Shown piece after piece: positions 1 to 7,079 of a stretch of 15,590 nucleotides of DNA (positions within the stretch are counted from its first letter, which is position 1; every line of letters begins with the position of its first letter). The notes beneath the pieces are model-generated. The model saw only the letters and a list, made by a program, of their open reading frames with translations, was not told the origin of the DNA and ran no database searches. The position numbers and the translations under genes are program-made. The stretch is taken from contig DGEF01000110.1 of the NCBI GenBank assembly GCA_002385805.1, positions 1 through 15,590 on the forward strand. Reading direction: 5' to 3'. The stretch is from Peptococcaceae bacterium UBA3933 (GTDB lineage Bacteria > Bacillota > Peptococcia > Peptococcales > BICA1-8).

Positions 1-1
1 A

Positions 2-859
2 GATAAGGAATTCATAGCTTTAAATGCCTATGTGCCGGAGCAATTAACCCATTATCAGATTGCCTTTTCTGATATGGAACCCGGCTTAATAGGCCAGTAT
101 TTGTATTATTATACAGATGAAGTGGTTAGTTTTATCGGTTATCCGTTACAGGGTGAGTATGAAGAAGATGATTTTCAAAAAGCTATCGACCAGGTAACCA
201 GGCAACATAGGCCCCAAGAACTGAGAGTAATTTCTGATAAGGTACACCATATACCCGGATATGAGATTATTTTTCAGCAAGAAGAGGATAGATACTCCGT
301 TTTAGATATAGACAGTATTGTTATTAAATCAAAACTAAGGAATATGCTAAACCGAGCCGGGAGGGAATTAAGTATATCCATTACCCGGGAATACACGCCG
401 GAACATCATGTTCTACTGGTGGACTTTATAAATAATAAAAAGTTTGATCGGGAAAATATCAACTTTTTCAGTAGAATACCTGATTATATTTCTTATTCGG
501 AAAATCCATTAATAATCGAAGCCCGCTTTGGAAACGGCAAACTGCAGGGATTTACCATAGTAGATTTTTCCCGGGGAGCTTATTGCTTCTATATGTTTAA
601 CATTACCGGGGATAAAAACAATTATGTGCCGGGGGCGGCTGATCTATTACTCTACCACTTAATTGAGCTTGCCAAAAGTAAAGGAATGAGCAAAATAAAT
701 TTAGGTTTGGGCATTAACACAGGGATTGAGCGGTTTAAGAGAAAATGGGGTCAAGGAAAGGATTTGCCCTTTTTCTTTTGTCGGTATAAACGTAAAAAGT
801 CATCATTTTGGATCTGGAAACGGTATTGTTTTAAAGGAACCGCTTTGGACAACGAATAA
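2..859 (+). CDS. GNAT/FemAB-like acyltransferase, 5'-truncated by window edge
   Basis: The reading frame is open to the first bases of the window (preceding residues read DKEFIALNAY), so the gene starts outside it. The GTG at 32 has no ribosome binding site at a usable distance and is not the likely start. The visible part is about 285 residues. A basic stretch KLRNMLNRAGRE about 105-120 residues into the frame, and a C-terminal block in which INLGLGINTG is followed by FKRKWG, resemble the second GNAT fold of Acetyltransf_6/FemAB-type and DUF2156 (phosphatidylglycerol lysyltransferase C-domain) proteins. Those families transfer an acyl or aminoacyl group to a peptidoglycan, lipid or small-molecule amine. 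The substrate cannot be read from the sequence. The tail is rich in Lys, Arg and aromatic residues. No terminator is obvious before the next gene, 92 bases downstream, so read-through into it is possible. Confidence 0.6.
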   Translation, partial: DKEFIALNAYVPEQLTHYQIAFSDMEPGLIGQYLYYYTDEVVSFIGYPLQGEYEEDDFQKAIDQVTRQHRPQELRVISDKVHHIPGYEIIFQQEEDRYSVLDIDSIVIKSKLRNMLNRAGRELSISITREYTPEHHVLLVDFINNKKFDRENINFFSRIPDYISYSENPLIIEARFGNGKLQGFTIVDFSRGAYCFYMFNITGDKNNYVPGAADLLLYHLIELAKSKGMSKINLGLGINTGIERFKRKWGQGKDLPFFFCRYKRKKSSFWIWKRYCFKGTALDNE

Positions 860-951
860 AAATACCCGAAATTTGTAAAACTGAATAAGAACAAGGAAAC
901 CTAAAAATTGTTGCTCAAGTACATACTAATAAAAAGAACGGAGTGAAGCGG

Positions 952-2901
952 ATGAACTTTGAAGCAACTTTTAGCCCTATGTACATTGGGAAAATGCTTG
1001 TAAAGAACCGTTTGGTAGTGCCGGCCATGGATTCGGCCATGTGTGAAGAGGACGGAACTATTGCCCAAAGGGCCTGTGACTACTACGGTTCTCGAGCCCA
1101 AGGCGGTTTCGGTCTGATTATCACGGAGATTGCGGCTGTTGATGATAAGGCCATGGGAATGCCGGGCCAGCCTAAATTGTATTCTGATGAGTTTCTTCCA
1201 GGACTGAAAAAACTTGCCGCTGCAATCCATCGAGGTGGGGCAAAAGCTATCGTTCAATTACACCATGCCGGAAGAGAAACCAGTTCGGCTATGATTGGGC
1301 AGACCCCGGTAGGTCCCTCATCCATTCCTTCCCCTATATATCGTGAACCGGTAAATCAGCTCACCACAGAACAAGTGTATCAACTAATTAATTCCTATAT
1401 TAATGCTGCGGTACGCTGTAAAAAAGCCGGCTTTGACGGTGTTGAATTACACAGTGCTCATGGCTATATGGGTTTACAGTTCATGAGTCCCCGAACCAAC
1501 AAGCGGATCGATGAATTTGGCGGCGGTGTATCTGGGCGATCTTACTTCCACAAATTAGTCATTGAAGGCATCCGTAAAGAGTGTGGCGAAGATTTTGCCA
1601 TCATCGTCCGGTTCGATTCAATTGAAGGGCGAGCCGGTGGTATCGAGGAGCAAGAAGCGGTGGTATTCGCCAGACTATTAGAATCTTACGGCGCAGATGC
1701 CTTGAACATTTCGGCAGGGACTTACGGTGCCTGGGATGTGATCGTACCGCCTACCTCATGGCAACAAGGGTGGAACTGGAGAATCTGTCGTAGAATCAGA
1801 GAATCCGTCAATATACCGGTTATGCTGGCCGGTCGCTTCACAGATCCTTTTATTATTGAGGAAGCCATTCGGCGCGGGGATACAGACTTTGTTTGCTTAG
1901 GGCGACAATCCATAGCCGATCCGGAATTTCCCAATAAAATGGCAGGGGGACAGTTGGAAGAAATTATTTATTGTACTGGATGTACCCAGCGGTGTATGTC
2001 CTTTAATGATCACGACCTATTGCAAGAAGGGGACTGGGGAATATCCTGTATGTATAACCCCATGAGCAACAATCGTCAGGACGTTCGCTACGGTCCTACG
2101 GCCACTCCCAAAAAAGTGATGGTCATCGGAGCCGGTGTGGCCGGCATGATGGCGGCCTGGATTGCAGCCGAAAGGGGTCATGATGTAACCTTATATGAGA
2201 AAAACGAAGAGAACAGAGCAGGCGGACAACTCCTGATTGCAACCTATCCTCCTTACAAACAAGAGCTTATAAAACCCATCAAATTATATAAGCACATGTG
2301 CAACAAACACGGTGTTAAAATGATCTTCAATAAAGAAGTAGATACAGAGTTTATTAAAGAACAAAAACCGGACGTTTTAATCGTGGCCACCGGTGCAACT
2401 CCAATAAAATTGGATATTCCTGGTAATGAATCTGATAATGTCTATCTGGCCAACGACGTTTTAGTGGGCAAGAAAGTCCTTCAGGGCAACAGTGCCTTGG
2501 TTATAGGTGGAGGAATGGTAGGGGTGGAAACCGCCGAATTCTGCAAAGACTACTGTGAAAAGGTAGCCGTAGTCGAAATGAAGGAACATATTGCCACAGA
2601 TATGTACATGACGGTACGTGATGATTTGCTTAAACGTTTCAAAAAGATGGGTATTCAAATATATACCAACACAAAAGTTACCCGCATTGAAGGAAATAAG
2701 GTATATGCCCTGGAAAAAGGAAAAGAAATTATCTTAGAGGGTTATGAACACATCATATTCGCCGTAGGCTCAAAATCCTATCAACCTTTTGAACGTGTGG
2801 ACAGTCTGGCCAAAGAAGTGTATGTCATCGGGGATGCCAAAGAGGCCAGAAGTGCTGTGGAAGCCATCTATGAAGGGTTCAGAGTGGGAATGCGCATATA
2901 G
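952..2901 (+). CDS. FMN/FAD/4Fe-4S NADH:flavin oxidoreductase (2,4-dienoyl-CoA reductase / enoate reductase type)
   Basis: This is a 649-aa protein, close to the length of E. coli FadH. The N-terminal third to half is an old yellow enzyme TIM barrel (FMN domain) with the family segment HSAHGYM near residue 167 followed by QFMSPRTNKR. Four cysteines (C341, C344, C348, C366; pattern CxxCxxxC then C about 18 on, followed by MYNP) are the expected [4Fe-4S] ligands. After these comes a glutathione-reductase-like half with a GAGVAG dinucleotide-binding loop near 393 (FAD), a second GGGMVG loop near 519 (NAD(P)H), and a closing VIGDA motif. Such enzymes pass electrons from NAD(P)H through FAD and Fe-S to FMN to reduce an activated C=C bond. 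The real substrate (dienoyl-CoA, enoate, steroid or other) cannot be decided. ATG 952 is chosen because GGAG at 940-943 sits just upstream; the in-frame GTG at 943 overlaps that site. A terminator follows. Confidence 0.9.
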   Translation: MNFEATFSPMYIGKMLVKNRLVVPAMDSAMCEEDGTIAQRACDYYGSRAQGGFGLIITEIAAVDDKAMGMPGQPKLYSDEFLPGLKKLAAAIHRGGAKAIVQLHHAGRETSSAMIGQTPVGPSSIPSPIYREPVNQLTTEQVYQLINSYINAAVRCKKAGFDGVELHSAHGYMGLQFMSPRTNKRIDEFGGGVSGRSYFHKLVIEGIRKECGEDFAIIVRFDSIEGRAGGIEEQEAVVFARLLESYGADALNISAGTYGAWDVIVPPTSWQQGWNWRICRRIRESVNIPVMLAGRFTDPFIIEEAIRRGDTDFVCLGRQSIADPEFPNKMAGGQLEEIIYCTGCTQRCMSFNDHDLLQEGDWGISCMYNPMSNNRQDVRYGPTATPKKVMVIGAGVAGMMAAWIAAERGHDVTLYEKNEENRAGGQLLIATYPPYKQELIKPIKLYKHMCNKHGVKMIFNKEVDTEFIKEQKPDVLIVATGATPIKLDIPGNESDNVYLANDVLVGKKVLQGNSALVIGGGMVGVETAEFCKDYCEKVAVVEMKEHIATDMYMTVRDDLLKRFKKMGIQIYTNTKVTRIEGNKVYALEKGKEIILEGYEHIIFAVGSKSYQPFERVDSLAKEVYVIGDAKEARSAVEAIYEGFRVGMRI

Positions 2902-2922
2902 TAAAAACCATTCGATCTCTGA

Positions 2923-2965
2923 AAAAGGTCTGTTTTCTACTGGAGAAATCAGACCTTTTGTATTA
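2923..2965 (+). terminator. Rho-independent terminator of the oxidoreductase gene
   Basis: Arms AAAAGGTCTG (2923-2932) and CAGACCTTTT (2950-2959) are perfect complements. The stem is extended inward by TTTCT/AGAAA across one T-T mismatch, leaving a loop of about 5 bases. The right arm ends in TTTT followed by GTATTAT. It lies 22 bases after the stop codon. Confidence 0.85.
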
Positions 2966-3034
2966 TAAATATATATGTAAGACTTTATAGTAAAAAAGAA
3001 CTATTTTAAAACTAGTAAAGAGAGGAGAGCAATT

Positions 3035-3718
3035 ATGAGAAAAGTATACGAGGGCAAAACGAAAACTGTATTTGCTCTAGAAAACGGAAACTACCGTTTG
3101 GTGTTTAAGGATGATGTAACGGGGGAAAACGGTGTTTTCGATCCGGGAGCCAATCAAGTTGGTCTTTCCATTGAAGGGATAGGAAAAGAAAACCTCAGAG
3201 TATCTGCTATGTTCTTTGAAATGCTGGAAAAGGAAGGTATCCATACCCATTTTATAAGTGCAGATATAGAAAATGGGACTATGGACGTGAAGCCGGCTAA
3301 ACCCTTCGGAAAAGGACTGGAGATTATCTGTCGCTTTAGAGCGGTAGGAAGTTTTCTGCGCCGTTACGGAACTTACGTAGAGGAAGGAGACAAGCTCAAC
3401 GGTTACGTAGAAGCTACCTTGAAAGATGATGAAAAAGGAGACCCTTTGGTTACGGTGGAAGGTTTGGAAGTTTTAGGCATTATGTCTGCCGAGCAATTTG
3501 CAGAAATCAAAGCAACCACTCAGAAAATTGCGGCTTTAATCAGTGAGTTTCTTCAGAAGAAAGGGTTAGAGCTGTACGATATAAAATTTGAATTTGGTAC
3601 GGACAAAGAGGGCAAGGTAATCTTGATTGACGAAATCTCTTCCGGTAACATGCGGGTATATAAAGAGGGCAAGGTCATGGATCCCTTGGACTTAACTAAG
3701 GCGTTGCTATCAGACTAG
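3035..3718 (+). CDS. purC: Divergent SAICAR synthase-like protein (PurC family)
   Basis: This 227-aa protein follows the PurC fold from end to end. It has N-terminal VYEGKTKTVF (phosphate-binding strand region), GIHTHFI, GDPLVT and C-terminal DIKFEFG then DEISSG. PurC joins aspartate to CAIR with ATP in purine synthesis. Several signatures differ from typical bacterial PurC as I know it. The usual RN-x-x-AGS reads CRFRAVGS, DEISPDxxR reads DEISSGNMR, and the TAFNG...KG segment is replaced by TGENGVFDPGANQ. The gene is also slightly shorter than the usual 235-245 residues. It stands alone, with no other pur gene in the window. ATG 3035 has GAGGAG at 3022-3027, seven bases upstream. It may be the working PurC of a distinct clade or a paralogue with another carboxylate/amine substrate. 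Family membership is secure; exact reaction is not. Confidence 0.8.
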   Translation: MRKVYEGKTKTVFALENGNYRLVFKDDVTGENGVFDPGANQVGLSIEGIGKENLRVSAMFFEMLEKEGIHTHFISADIENGTMDVKPAKPFGKGLEIICRFRAVGSFLRRYGTYVEEGDKLNGYVEATLKDDEKGDPLVTVEGLEVLGIMSAEQFAEIKATTQKIAALISEFLQKKGLELYDIKFEFGTDKEGKVILIDEISSGNMRVYKEGKVMDPLDLTKALLSD

Positions 3719-3776
3719 AAGGATTTTTGTAAAGTATAAAGGATAAAAAATTATTCTATGAATAATTATCCAATTG

Positions 3777-3808
3777 TTATAGCAAAGTTAGGCTAAACTT
3801 TGCTATAA
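3777..3808. repeat. Perfect 13-bp inverted repeat, probable operator over the TSUP promoter
   Basis: Left arm TTATAGCAAAGTT (3777-3789) and right arm AACTTTGCTATAA (3796-3808) are exact reverse complements separated by the 6 bases AGGCTA. There is no T-tract after it on either strand, which argues against a simple terminator. The right arm contains a TGnTATAAT extended -10 element, so binding by a dimeric repressor would cover the promoter. A role as a purC 3' stem-loop cannot be excluded. Confidence 0.6.
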
Positions 3809-3809
3809 T
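3801..3809 (+). promoter_or_regulatory. Extended -10 promoter (TGCTATAAT) for the TSUP gene
   Basis: TGCTATAAT is a perfect extended -10 (TG-n-TATAAT). No good -35 is found at 16-18 bases, as is common for extended -10 promoters. Transcription would start near 3816, giving a leader of about 105 bases before the ATG at 3922. The element lies inside the right arm of the palindrome at 3777-3808. Confidence 0.5.
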
Positions 3810-3921
3810 AAATCAGAAATAATTTTTAATATTTAGAGTATAAGGAAAAGAAGAAGCTCTGAACAAAGCTAGGGTAAGGGAAAAGTACAGGGAAATTGTT
3901 ATAAGTGTTAGGAGATTATAA

Positions 3922-4695
3922 ATGTTAGGGGAAAGAAAGATGAGTTTATTAATAGGTCTTGCCGCAGGTTTTTTTGGTGGGCTGGTGGGTCTTGGTGGCG
4001 GTGTAATAATGATTCCGCTGATGGTCGGCGTTTTAAAAATGAATCAACACAAGGCTCAAGGTACCAGTCTGGTGGCGCTGGTTTTCACCGGGTTATCAGG
4101 AGCGATTACCTATTCCCTAAAGGGTTCCGTAGATATATTAGCAGCCGTCCTTTTGGCTTCCACGGCAATTTTTACCGCCCGCGCCGGAGCACGATTTGCT
4201 CATGCTCTCCCAGAATGGAAACTTAAGAGGTTTTTTGGAGGATTTTTAATTTTCGTAGCTTTTCTTTTACTCGTAAAACCCTACCTTCCTCAAGCAGCTG
4301 AACCGATTACCGGTTGGCTAAAGGTATTTGTTTTCTTATTGACAGGTGCATTTACCGGTTTTCTTTCCGGTATGTTGGGAGTTGGCGGTGGCACAATAAT
4401 GGTGCCTGCAATGGTGCTGTTGGCCGGTTTTTCCCAGTACATGGCTCAAGGGTCTTCCCTTTTGGCCATGGTTCCTATAGGCATGGTCGGTGCCTATACT
4501 CATTGGCGTTTAGGAAATGTAAGGACTGAAATTTTACCCGCCTTGATTCCAGGCATTCTTATAGGATCCTCTCTGGGTGGTTCCATTGCCAATCTTTTGC
4601 CGGAGATTGCTTTACGAGTGATCTTTTCAATTATACTGGTAAGGACAGGTTTGAAAAATTTGAAAATCGGCAAGCCTAAAATGCAAACTCAATAG
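3922..4695 (+). CDS. TSUP family (TauE/SafE) membrane permease
   Basis: This is a 257-aa, strongly hydrophobic protein with about 7-8 membrane spans and the internal duplication typical of TSUP (DUF81) transporters. The first half contains GFFGGLVGLGGGVIMIPLM (about 16-34). The second contains GFLSGMLGVGGGTIMVPAM (about 146-164). Each is followed by a QGTSL or QGSSL segment. Members export or import sulfite, sulfoacetate, taurine-derived or other small sulfur- or carbon-containing anions; the substrate here is unknown. ATG 3922 has TAGGAG at 3909-3914, seven bases upstream. ATG 3940 is an in-frame alternative with a purine-rich GGGGAAAG ahead of it, and either leaves the first span intact. 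The gene is monocistronic, with its own palindrome-covered promoter and a strong terminator after the stop. Confidence 0.88.
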   Translation: MLGERKMSLLIGLAAGFFGGLVGLGGGVIMIPLMVGVLKMNQHKAQGTSLVALVFTGLSGAITYSLKGSVDILAAVLLASTAIFTARAGARFAHALPEWKLKRFFGGFLIFVAFLLLVKPYLPQAAEPITGWLKVFVFLLTGAFTGFLSGMLGVGGGTIMVPAMVLLAGFSQYMAQGSSLLAMVPIGMVGAYTHWRLGNVRTEILPALIPGILIGSSLGGSIANLLPEIALRVIFSIILVRTGLKNLKIGKPKMQTQ

Positions 4696-4712
4696 GTTTT
4701 TGGAGCAAATTT

Positions 4713-4757
4713 GCTGCCGAAGGAGAAAAGCTTCTTCAACGGCAGCTCTTTTTTTAT
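4713..4757 (+). terminator. Rho-independent terminator of the TSUP gene
   Basis: Stem arms GCTGCCG (4713-4719) and CGGCAGC (4740-4746) are exact complements. They enclose a further AAG/CTT-type pairing and are followed by TCTTTTTTTAT. It lies 17 bases after the stop codon. Confidence 0.88.
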
Positions 4758-4932
4758 AATTTTGTCAAGAATTTTAAGTACAATAATGTTAAAAAAGAAA
4801 ATTACGGTATAACAAAACAAATTCAATCGAAAATTATACTATTATGTTGCCAGATTCATCCGGCGGAATTTGGCGCCGGAAAGAAGGCGATCTATGGAAA
4901 TTTGATACTTAGTGGGCTTTGCTAGCTATACC
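4758..4932. other. Intergenic stretch with a short GC-rich hairpin
   Basis: AT-rich sequence with no convincing ORF. Its only marked structure is TCCGGCG (4859-4865) paired with CGCCGGA (4874-4880) across an 8-base loop, about 50 bases before the start of the hcp-like remnant. It has no T-tract, so it is probably not a terminator, and it matches no riboswitch consensus that I recognise. It may be leftover leader of the decayed gene. Confidence 0.35.
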
Positions 4933-5160
4933 ATGAGTATGTTTTGTCTTCAATGTGCAGGGTTGAAGGATTTACATGATGCCGCTATATTTGAAGTAGC
5001 TTCCAAGGAGGCTATGTTAATGATTACATAAGGTCTAAAGGGAATGGTAGCCTATGCTTAGCATCCTAAAAATGACGATTCTCTTATGGGGGAAGTTCTA
5101 ATTTATAAATTGAATCGGGAAACTGATTTACTAAAGTTAATGATTATATATGGAGGTTGG
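4933..5160 (+). pseudogene. hcp: Decayed 5' remnant of a hybrid-cluster protein (hydroxylamine reductase) gene
   Basis: Reading from ATG 4933 gives MSMFCLQC, which resembles the conserved Hcp start M-x-MFCYQC, whose cysteines bind the N-terminal Fe-S cluster. About 25 codons on comes LKGMVAYA (to 5058), matching the Hcp block LKGI-x-x-YA at about the right distance. The frame is broken by TAA at 5029-5031 and TAG at 5059-5061. The other cysteines of the CxxCx8CxxxxxC cluster motif are gone, and nothing like the rest of the roughly 550-residue protein follows. The downstream limit is arbitrary: after 5058 the resemblance is lost, and from 5163 the DNA codes on the other strand. No ribosome binding site precedes it. 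The assignment rests on two short motifs, so it is tentative. Confidence 0.45.
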
Positions 5161-5162
5161 CA

Positions 5163-6518
5163 TCACCGTAGGGAAGATACAGTGATAAATTGTAGAGAGA
5201 TAGGTGAGCCTTTTAAAGGCAAATCCCCGGTATTTAAAGTAAGTAACCCTTCTTGGACTGAATAATTGACATAGGGTTGGATAACGGCATTTATAAAAAG
5301 ATTGTAGTAGGAAACATTGTTAGGATCCAGGATGCCTCTATTTCCGTAGATTATGAGTTCATCTGCATTAGTATAGGTATTTTTTTCATGGGCAAAAGCA
5401 TTATATATATAAGTCCTTCCTTTAAGAATTTGGCCAGTAACCCCTTTAATGGTTATGAACTCTAAGGTAATAGGAACCCCTGAACGGGGTGTATCGGAGG
5501 TCAGTAAAGTGAGAAGTCCTTTTTCCACTACATAGTTAACCGGCGGTTGCAATACTCCGTTGATGTATAAATTGACAAAAGAGACTTGTTCAGGATCTAA
5601 AATGCCTTTGTTGCCGTAATATTCTAGTTCATCTTCATCATTAAACTCCTTCTTTATGCCGTCGCCAATCGTATTATAGTGGTATATTTCCGCCGGCAAA
5701 ATCATGTTGTTTTTATCTTTGAAAGTAAAAAAGCTAATGGTTATCAAGGCATTTTCCGGCGGCGCATCTTCTGTTTTTAAGGTAAGCAAGCCTTCTTCTA
5801 GATCATAATTTACCCTTGGTTGTAAAATTCCGTTAATAGATAGGGTAAAGAAAGAAACCGTTTGGGGATCAAGGATACCCCGGTTCCCGTATTCGGTCAA
5901 TTCATCCTTATTCGAATATTTTTTACTACCGTTAGATAAAGCGTTGTAGTGATATACTTCACCTTTAATGACTTCTTCTGTGTAGGTAATATTTATTTCA
6001 TTTCTAAATAAGCATTGATGGAAAATTCTCGTAACATTTACACATTCTTTTTTTAGATTAAACTCATTAACATTTCCTGTGTGTTTCTTTATAACCGGAA
6101 TAACTAAATCCACCTGCGCTTCTGAATTAACAAGAGTGCTAAGGATTATTTTAATTTTTATATTAAGCAAGTTATTTTTAGTACAAAGGCCATCAATACA
6201 GCATTTGAAATCAGATACCCTAAAAGACAAATTCGTTCCCTTGGGCGCGTGTAGATAAAATATCTTATATGTAGTAAAAGGGATTGGTTCGGAAATGCGG
6301 TTTTCCTCTATAAAAAGGGAAATATAACCTTTTATAACAACTACAAATTTATCTATGTCAAAAATTTTTCCTGAAGGTAACCGGACCTGTTTTTGGTCAA
6401 TATTGTTTAGAGGTGTTACATAGAGATAACTAATAGCATTAGGCTGGTATGGATCTAAAATGTTTCCGTCTTTATCCGTCAGGTAACAATTAATTTTCCA
6501 TAACCCAGTGCTGGACAT
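5163..6518 (-). CDS. Protein with three tandem DUF4183 repeats; likely spore-surface protein
   Basis: This 451-aa protein has no signal peptide. Residues 1 to about 185 are a beta-rich region that I do not recognise, with a CC pair (FKCCIDGLC) near 105-112. Three repeats of about 80 residues follow, at roughly 188-267, 278-357 and 369-447, spaced about 90 residues apart. Each carries YxYN, a YGNxGILDPxxVSxxxLxINxxxQPxVNY core, GLLTL and an ISLQFIT-like end. This matches DUF4183, a family found in spore-former genomes, often in exosporium/coat-type proteins; its function is unknown. ATG 6518 is chosen because GGAG at 6527-6530 lies 8 bases upstream. The GTG at 6527 used by the longest ORF overlaps that site. 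A possible sigma-K-like promoter lies upstream, and a terminator separates it from the smaller DUF4183 gene. The 3' end abuts the hcp-like remnant. Confidence 0.78.
   Translation of the reverse strand: MSSTGLWKINCYLTDKDGNILDPYQPNAISYLYVTPLNNIDQKQVRLPSGKIFDIDKFVVVIKGYISLFIEENRISEPIPFTTYKIFYLHAPKGTNLSFRVSDFKCCIDGLCTKNNLLNIKIKIILSTLVNSEAQVDLVIPVIKKHTGNVNEFNLKKECVNVTRIFHQCLFRNEINITYTEEVIKGEVYHYNALSNGSKKYSNKDELTEYGNRGILDPQTVSFFTLSINGILQPRVNYDLEEGLLTLKTEDAPPENALITISFFTFKDKNNMILPAEIYHYNTIGDGIKKEFNDEDELEYYGNKGILDPEQVSFVNLYINGVLQPPVNYVVEKGLLTLLTSDTPRSGVPITLEFITIKGVTGQILKGRTYIYNAFAHEKNTYTNADELIIYGNRGILDPNNVSYYNLFINAVIQPYVNYSVQEGLLTLNTGDLPLKGSPISLQFITVSSLR
5178..5957 (-). repeat. Three tandem coding repeats of about 90 codons (DUF4183)
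   Basis: The units lie at about 5718-5957, 5448-5687 and 5178-5414. They are similar in protein sequence (shared GNRGILDP or GNKGILDP, INGxLQP or INAVIQP, GLLTL) but clearly diverged, so the duplication is old rather than recent. Confidence 0.75.
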
Positions 6519-6557
6519 CACTCTCACTCCAAGTAAAACTTTTACGGAAATTCTCTA

Positions 6558-6585
6558 TATTTTATTCTCAAATAATGTGCAAAGT
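6558..6585 (-). promoter_or_regulatory. Possible sigma-K/E-type promoter of the triple-DUF4183 gene
   Basis: On the minus strand, AC (6584-6585), a 17-base spacer and AATAAAATA (6558-6566) fit the sigma-K pattern AC-N16/17-CATAnnnTA with one mismatch (first C to A). The start codon is about 40 bases downstream. The -35 part is only a dinucleotide, so this is weak alone; it gains weight from the same layout and spacing before the neighbouring DUF4183 gene. Confidence 0.35.
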
Positions 6586-6595
6586 TCCATTTAAA

Positions 6596-6621
6596 CTAAA
6601 AAGAGTGGGCCCAATGGCCCA
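6596..6621 (-). terminator. Rho-independent terminator of the small DUF4183 gene
   Basis: On the minus strand, stem TGGGCC (6616-6621) and GGCCCA (6606-6611) with a 4-base loop is followed by CTCTTTTTAG. It lies 14 bases after the stop at 6636. Confidence 0.85.
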
Positions 6622-6635
6622 TCCTTTAAGTTTCA

Positions 6636-7007
6636 CTAAGTATTTACTGTAGTCTGAGATTGTGCTTCTGGGTTAAAGTTATTAACTACTAAAACTATTG
6701 GTGCACCATCCTCAATATCACTTGCATCTCCGACTTCTACTTCATCTTCTGCAACTGTAAATAAGTCGTCTTGTTGTAAGACTCCGTTTATAAACAGTAA
6801 ATAGTAACCATTATCTTCCTGCACTAAAGTAATACTGTCTACCTGGTTTCCTTGGTCATCCACAAAAGCATTTGCCGGAATGGTTAGGGTTCCTTGGTCC
6901 AAATGCTGTGGATCGAAATTATAAAAGTATCTTTCCACAGCCGGCTTAGTTAAAACTGTTGTTTCTGTCACAGCAGTAATAGCAAGTTTAAATAATGTAG
7001 CAGGCAT
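6636..7007 (-). CDS. Small single-domain DUF4183 protein
   Basis: This 123-aa acidic protein begins MPATLFKLAI, followed by a Thr-rich stretch and RYFYNFDP. Its centre holds DNGYYLLFINGVLQ and then a VxVVNNF-type strand. The FINGVLQ core is shared with the three repeats of the downstream 451-aa protein, and the start resembles the short DUF4183 proteins of Bacillus and Clostridia spore genomes as I know them. It has no signal peptide and no cysteine, and the C-terminus is polar (Gln/Thr/Asn). The function of the family is unknown; a structural spore-surface role is an inference. ATG 7007 is preceded by a run of G and GGAG just upstream. It appears to have its own promoter and terminator, so it is expressed separately from the larger DUF4183 gene. 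Confidence 0.78.
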   Translation of the reverse strand: MPATLFKLAITAVTETTVLTKPAVERYFYNFDPQHLDQGTLTIPANAFVDDQGNQVDSITLVQEDNGYYLLFINGVLQQDDLFTVAEDEVEVGDASDIEDGAPIVLVVNNFNPEAQSQTTVNT

Positions 7008-7051
7008 ACTCCACCCCCCTTTACTAGGTAGTTCTTTTTATCCTTATACTT

Positions 7052-7079
7052 TATAATATGTGGATTGAATCAGGGAGGT
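7052..7079 (-). promoter_or_regulatory. Candidate sigma-K/E sporulation promoter of the small DUF4183 gene
   Basis: On the minus strand, AC (7078-7079), 17 bases, then CATATTATA (7052-7060) matches the sigma-K consensus AC-N16/17-CATAnnnTA without mismatch in the -10. The transcript would start near 7045, giving a leader of about 38 bases to ATG 7007. Confidence 0.5.

Noticed and set aside
901..1257. Minus-strand ORF of 118 codons overlapping the start of the oxidoreductase gene
   Set aside because: It lies antisense to a clearly conserved coding region, has no recognisable domain and is a frame shadow.
2960..3034. Sigma-A promoter or purine riboswitch before purC
   Set aside because: Several TATA-like strings are present in AT-rich DNA, but none has a matching -35 at proper spacing, and no purine riboswitch core is visible.
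4859..4880. GC-rich hairpin as a riboswitch or terminator
   Set aside because: It has no T-tract and matches no riboswitch core that I can recognise; kept only as a note in the intergenic entry.
5277..5465. Plus-strand ORF of 62 codons within the DUF4183 repeats
   Set aside because: It is antisense to the third repeat, whose protein sequence is conserved with the other two.
5178..5957. The evenly spaced repeats as a CRISPR array or satellite
   Set aside because: The period is about 270 bases, in frame, and diverged at DNA level; it is a protein-domain repeat.
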